This document shows, one piece after another, positions 6,306-7,903 of a stretch of 7,903 nucleotides of DNA. The notes beneath the pieces were generated by a model. That model did no database searches, had not been told where the DNA came from, and saw nothing but the letters and a program-made list of their open reading frames with translations. The position numbers and the translations under genes were made by a program. Positions within the stretch are counted from its first letter, which is position 1. Each line of letters opens with the position of its first letter. The stretch is from an uncultured Eubacteriales bacterium (lineage in GTDB: Bacteria > Bacillota > Clostridia > Christensenellales > CAG-138). The stretch spans positions 1-7,903 of the forward strand of contig URSN01000088.1 of assembly GCA_900550525.1 (NCBI GenBank), written 5' to 3'.

Positions 6306-6382
6306 GTATGTGGTTTGCGTTGTCCGGCCGCAGCAAAACAAGGGGGCGCTGTGCAGGATTCCCCCTTGCCTCCTGCAAACGG

Positions 6383-6877
6383 TCAGGCTTGCAGGCCGTG
6401 GCGGCGCTTCATGGTCTTTTCCACGGCGTTGAGGATGTTCTCATAGCCGGTGCAGCGGCACAGGTGGCCGGAGAGGAGCTTGCGCAGCTCGTCGCGCGTA
6501 TACAGCCTGCCGCTTTCGAGGATCTCCACCGCGCTCATGATGACGCCCGGCGTGCAGAAGCCGCACTGCACGGCGCTCTCGTCGATGAACGCCTGCTGGA
6601 TGTCGGACAGCTCGCCGCCGGGGCCGAGCAGGCCCTCGAGCGTGCGGATCTCCTTGCCGTCGGCCCAGATGGCCAGATAGATGCAGGAGTTGAAGCACTC
6701 CCCGTCGATGAGCACGGTGCAAGCGCCGCACTCGCCCACCTCGCATCCCTTCTTCACGGAGGTGAGGCGATACTCGCCGCGGAGCATATCCGTCAGCGAC
6801 GCGCGCACGTCCACCATGGTCTCGGTCTTTTTGCCGTTGATGGTGCAGCGCACCAGCTTGTACTGCGTTTCGTGCAT
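6383..6877 (-). CDS. xdhC: Xanthine dehydrogenase-type [2Fe-2S] subunit
   Basis: This is the small iron-sulfur subunit of a three-subunit molybdenum hydroxylase. It passes electrons from the molybdopterin site to FAD during oxidation of purines or related heterocycles. The 164-residue length is usual. The plant-ferredoxin-like cluster has C45-x4-C50-x2-C53-x11-C65, in KKGCEVGECGACTVLIDG. The second cluster, in the four-helix domain, has C105-x2-C108-x31-C140-x-C142, in QCGFCTPG and HLCRCTGY. All eight ligands are present. The ATG at 6877 overlaps the upstream FAD-subunit stop (TGATG), and GGAGGG lies about nine bases before it, indicating translational coupling. The frame stays open upstream to 7633, but that part has no domain and overlaps other genes. 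The symbol follows E. coli xdhABC usage; elsewhere xdhC means a chaperone. The exact substrate (xanthine, hypoxanthine, nicotinate or another) cannot be told. Confidence 0.93.
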   Translation of the reverse strand: MHETQYKLVRCTINGKKTETMVDVRASLTDMLRGEYRLTSVKKGCEVGECGACTVLIDGECFNSCIYLAIWADGKEIRTLEGLLGPGGELSDIQQAFIDESAVQCGFCTPGVIMSAVEILESGRLYTRDELRKLLSGHLCRCTGYENILNAVEKTMKRRHGLQA

Positions 6878-7259
6878 CAGATCGTCCCTCCCGAAAGGCG
6901 GATGGATTCGCGCAGGGCGCGCTTTGCCAGCTCCTCGACCAGCTGCAGGCGGAATTCGCGGCTGGCGCGCCAGCTCGTGCGCGGGTTCACATCGTCGAGC
7001 GCGGCGCGGCCGAACGCCGCCACCGTCTCCTCCGACACGGGCCGCCCCTTCACGGCCGCCTCGGCCGAGGGCGCGCGCAGGGGCACCGGCCCCGCCACGC
7101 CGTAAGCGATGCGCGCGTCGGCGAAGGCGGCGCGGTCCTCCGTCAGCTTCACGTTCACCGAGCAGCCGGTGGTCGCGATGTCCATGGCGCTGCGCATGGC
7201 GTACTTGATGTAATGCCCGCGATAGCCCTCGTAGCTCTCGCGCGGGATGAGGATGGCCG
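6877..7259 (-). CDS. xdhB: Xanthine dehydrogenase-type FAD subunit, C-terminal part only
   Basis: About 126 residues of the FAD-binding subunit are present, from AILIPRESYEGYRGHYIKYA through AMDIATTGCSVNVKL, DARIAYGVAGPVPLR and DVNPRTSWRASREFRLQ to the stop. This is the end of the FAD domain plus the CO-dehydrogenase flavoprotein C-terminal domain. The N-terminal half, roughly 160-170 residues with the FAD-binding PCMH-type fold, is missing. Upstream of about 7259 the DNA instead codes for a transporter on the other strand. The stop overlaps the next gene's start by one base. The open frame continues to 7311 with an apparent ATG, but those residues (MKPQMGWKPCPNPMM) are the reverse of transporter codons and not part of this protein. 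As it stands the gene could not make a working subunit. This is either an assembly join or a real inversion/deletion breakpoint. Confidence 0.85.
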
Positions 7260-7261
7260 GC

Positions 7262-7762
7262 AGCGCCATCATCGGATTTGGGCAGGGCTTCCAGCCCATC
7301 TGCGGCTTCATCTACGGCGCGGGGCTCTATGAGCGGGTGCGCAAGGCGTTCTGGTTTTGTGTCAGGCTCTGCTTCGGCGTCCTGATCGTGGTCAGCGCCG
7401 CTGCCATCGCCTTTGCGCCCGGCATCATCAGCCTCTTTTTGGCCGGCGACGCTCAGGTGCAGCAAATCGGCACGTTGGCGCTGCGCCTGCAATGCGCGCT
7501 GATTCCGCTCTTTGCCTTCACCTGCCTGGCAAACATGATGCTTCAGACGATGGGCATCGCCGGCCGCGCCACGCTGCTGGCCATGGCCCGTCAGGGCGTG
7601 TGCTTCATTCCCGCAATATGGCTTTTGGAGCATGCCTTCGGCCTTCTAGGGGTGCAGCTGGCCCAGCCCGCGGCGGATCTGCTGTCCTCCCTGCTGGCCA
7701 TTCCGCTTACGCTTCCCGTCCTTCGCGACCTGCGCGCCCGCGGAGAAGGCAAAAAAATTTAA
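7262..7762 (+). CDS. MATE-family multidrug efflux transporter, C-terminal part only
   Basis: MATE transporters export cationic compounds in exchange for sodium or protons across the cytoplasmic membrane. About 166 residues match the C-terminal lobe. The conserved GFGQGFQPICGFIYGA comes first. The hydrophobic segments include CFGVLIVVSAAAIAFAP, a central one through LRLQCALIPLFAFTCLANMM, and a final stretch from LLGVQLAQPAADLLSSLL to the stop. FxxNMMLQ/MGxAxRA- and MARQG-like motifs, usual in this lobe, are also present. A complete protein is about 450 residues, so roughly the first 280 are missing, and no start codon or ribosome-binding site fits the left end. The apparent ATG at 7247 lies in antisense FAD-subunit sequence. 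Codon use is less GCG/CGC-biased than in the core of the window. The truncation point coincides with that of the FAD-subunit gene, so both were cut by the same event. Confidence 0.85.
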   Translation, partial: SAIIGFGQGFQPICGFIYGAGLYERVRKAFWFCVRLCFGVLIVVSAAAIAFAPGIISLFLAGDAQVQQIGTLALRLQCALIPLFAFTCLANMMLQTMGIAGRATLLAMARQGVCFIPAIWLLEHAFGLLGVQLAQPAADLLSSLLAIPLTLPVLRDLRARGEGKKI

Positions 7763-7769
7763 AAAAGTG

Positions 7770-7795
7770 TGAACCTTTTGCCACCCTTTGCCGTC
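7770..7795 (+). promoter_or_regulatory. Possible ECF-sigma-type promoter
   Basis: TGAACC (7770-7775), a 16-bp spacer and CGTC (7792-7795) resemble the -35/-10 pattern of ECF sigma factors such as B. subtilis SigM (TGAAAC-N16-CGTC). It lies just past the transporter stop and about 50 bp before a strong ribosome-binding site. Which sigma factor would use it is unknown. Confidence 0.45.
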
Positions 7796-7840
7796 CTATA
7801 GTTGGGATAGCGCTGAGAATGAATCCGCGCACGAACGGGA

Positions 7841-7899
7841 AAGGAGGCGTGCGGCGAAAGATGGAAATCGTTTCATATATTACGCAAGTATTACGTTGA
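7841..7899 (+). other. Ribosome-binding site and very short or broken reading frame at the right edge
   Basis: AAGGAGG (7841-7847) is followed by an ATG at 7861, giving MEIVSYITQVLR and then TGA at 7897-7899. The 13-base spacing is long. An in-frame ATG at 7819 would add fourteen residues but lies before the ribosome-binding site. This may be a leader peptide, or the start of a real gene damaged by a sequence error or chimeric join near the contig end. The other two frames stay open to the edge but have no good start. Four bases remain after the stop, so it cannot be resolved. Confidence 0.3.
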
Positions 7900-7903
7900 C
7901 AGC

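Noticed and set aside
7247..7261. ATG at 7247 as the start of a 171-residue transporter
   Set aside because: These codons are antisense to conserved FAD-subunit residues, and a MATE protein cannot begin at its C-terminal lobe. The gene is truncated, not short.
6878..7633. N-terminal extension of the [2Fe-2S] subunit to a 416-residue fusion
   Set aside because: The extra 252 residues overlap the FAD-subunit frame and the reverse of the transporter, are low-complexity, and carry no domain. The internal ATG at 6877 has a good ribosome-binding site and gives the normal family length.
1..7903. CRISPR array, tRNA, rRNA, transposon ends or phage genes
   Set aside because: I looked for regularly spaced repeats, cloverleaf-type segments, transposase motifs and flanking inverted repeats and saw none. 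The only spaced repeats are the two-copy elements at 652-670 and 4659-4741.

Overview
The window is a piece of a high-GC genome, most likely an anaerobic Firmicute of the class Clostridia. The evidence is strong GGAGG ribosome-binding sites, a cysteine T-box leader, a short-NfeD/FloA pair, a class-I CysE-CysS operon and a DRE-TIM synthase of the Re-citrate-synthase type. No species can be named from sequence alone.

Layout, left to right. (1) 1-1302, minus strand: a two-gene membrane operon. nfeD (short, membrane-anchored OB-fold form) is followed by floA (flotillin-like scaffold), which runs off the left edge. (2) 1360-1670, plus strand: a divergent TTGACA/TATAGT promoter and a complete T-box riboswitch. 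The leader has a Stem I S-turn, a UGC (Cys) specifier, a distal GGNUGNAAG-type element, Stem III, the T-box sequence, and mutually exclusive antiterminator and terminator hairpins. (3) 1689-4565, plus strand: cysE (serine O-acetyltransferase with a cysteine-rich insert), cysS (cysteinyl-tRNA synthetase, with a possible extra promoter of its own) and an unrecognised three-helix membrane protein. They end at tandem hairpins at 4582-4642. Uncharged tRNA-Cys should raise both cysteine synthesis and tRNA-Cys charging. (4) 4761-6158, minus strand: a monocistronic HMGL/DRE-TIM acyl-CoA condensing enzyme, candidate Re-citrate synthase, with its own promoter. (5) 6383-~7259, minus strand: the 3' end of a molybdenum hydroxylase operon. 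It holds the C-terminal part of the FAD subunit, translationally coupled to the complete [2Fe-2S] subunit. (6) ~7262-7762, plus strand: the C-terminal part of a MATE-family efflux transporter with no N-terminus. It is followed by an ECF-sigma-like promoter and an incomplete or unresolved downstream gene.

The two ends look different from the core. Codon choice in floA changes sharply at about position 255. At about 7258-7270 the FAD-subunit gene and the MATE gene, on opposite strands, are each truncated at the same point. Both ends may be chimeric assembly or real recombination. I see no CRISPR array, tRNA, rRNA, transposase or clear new system. The most informative parts are the T-box switch, the cysteine-rich CysE insert, the membrane protein tied to cysES, and the junction.
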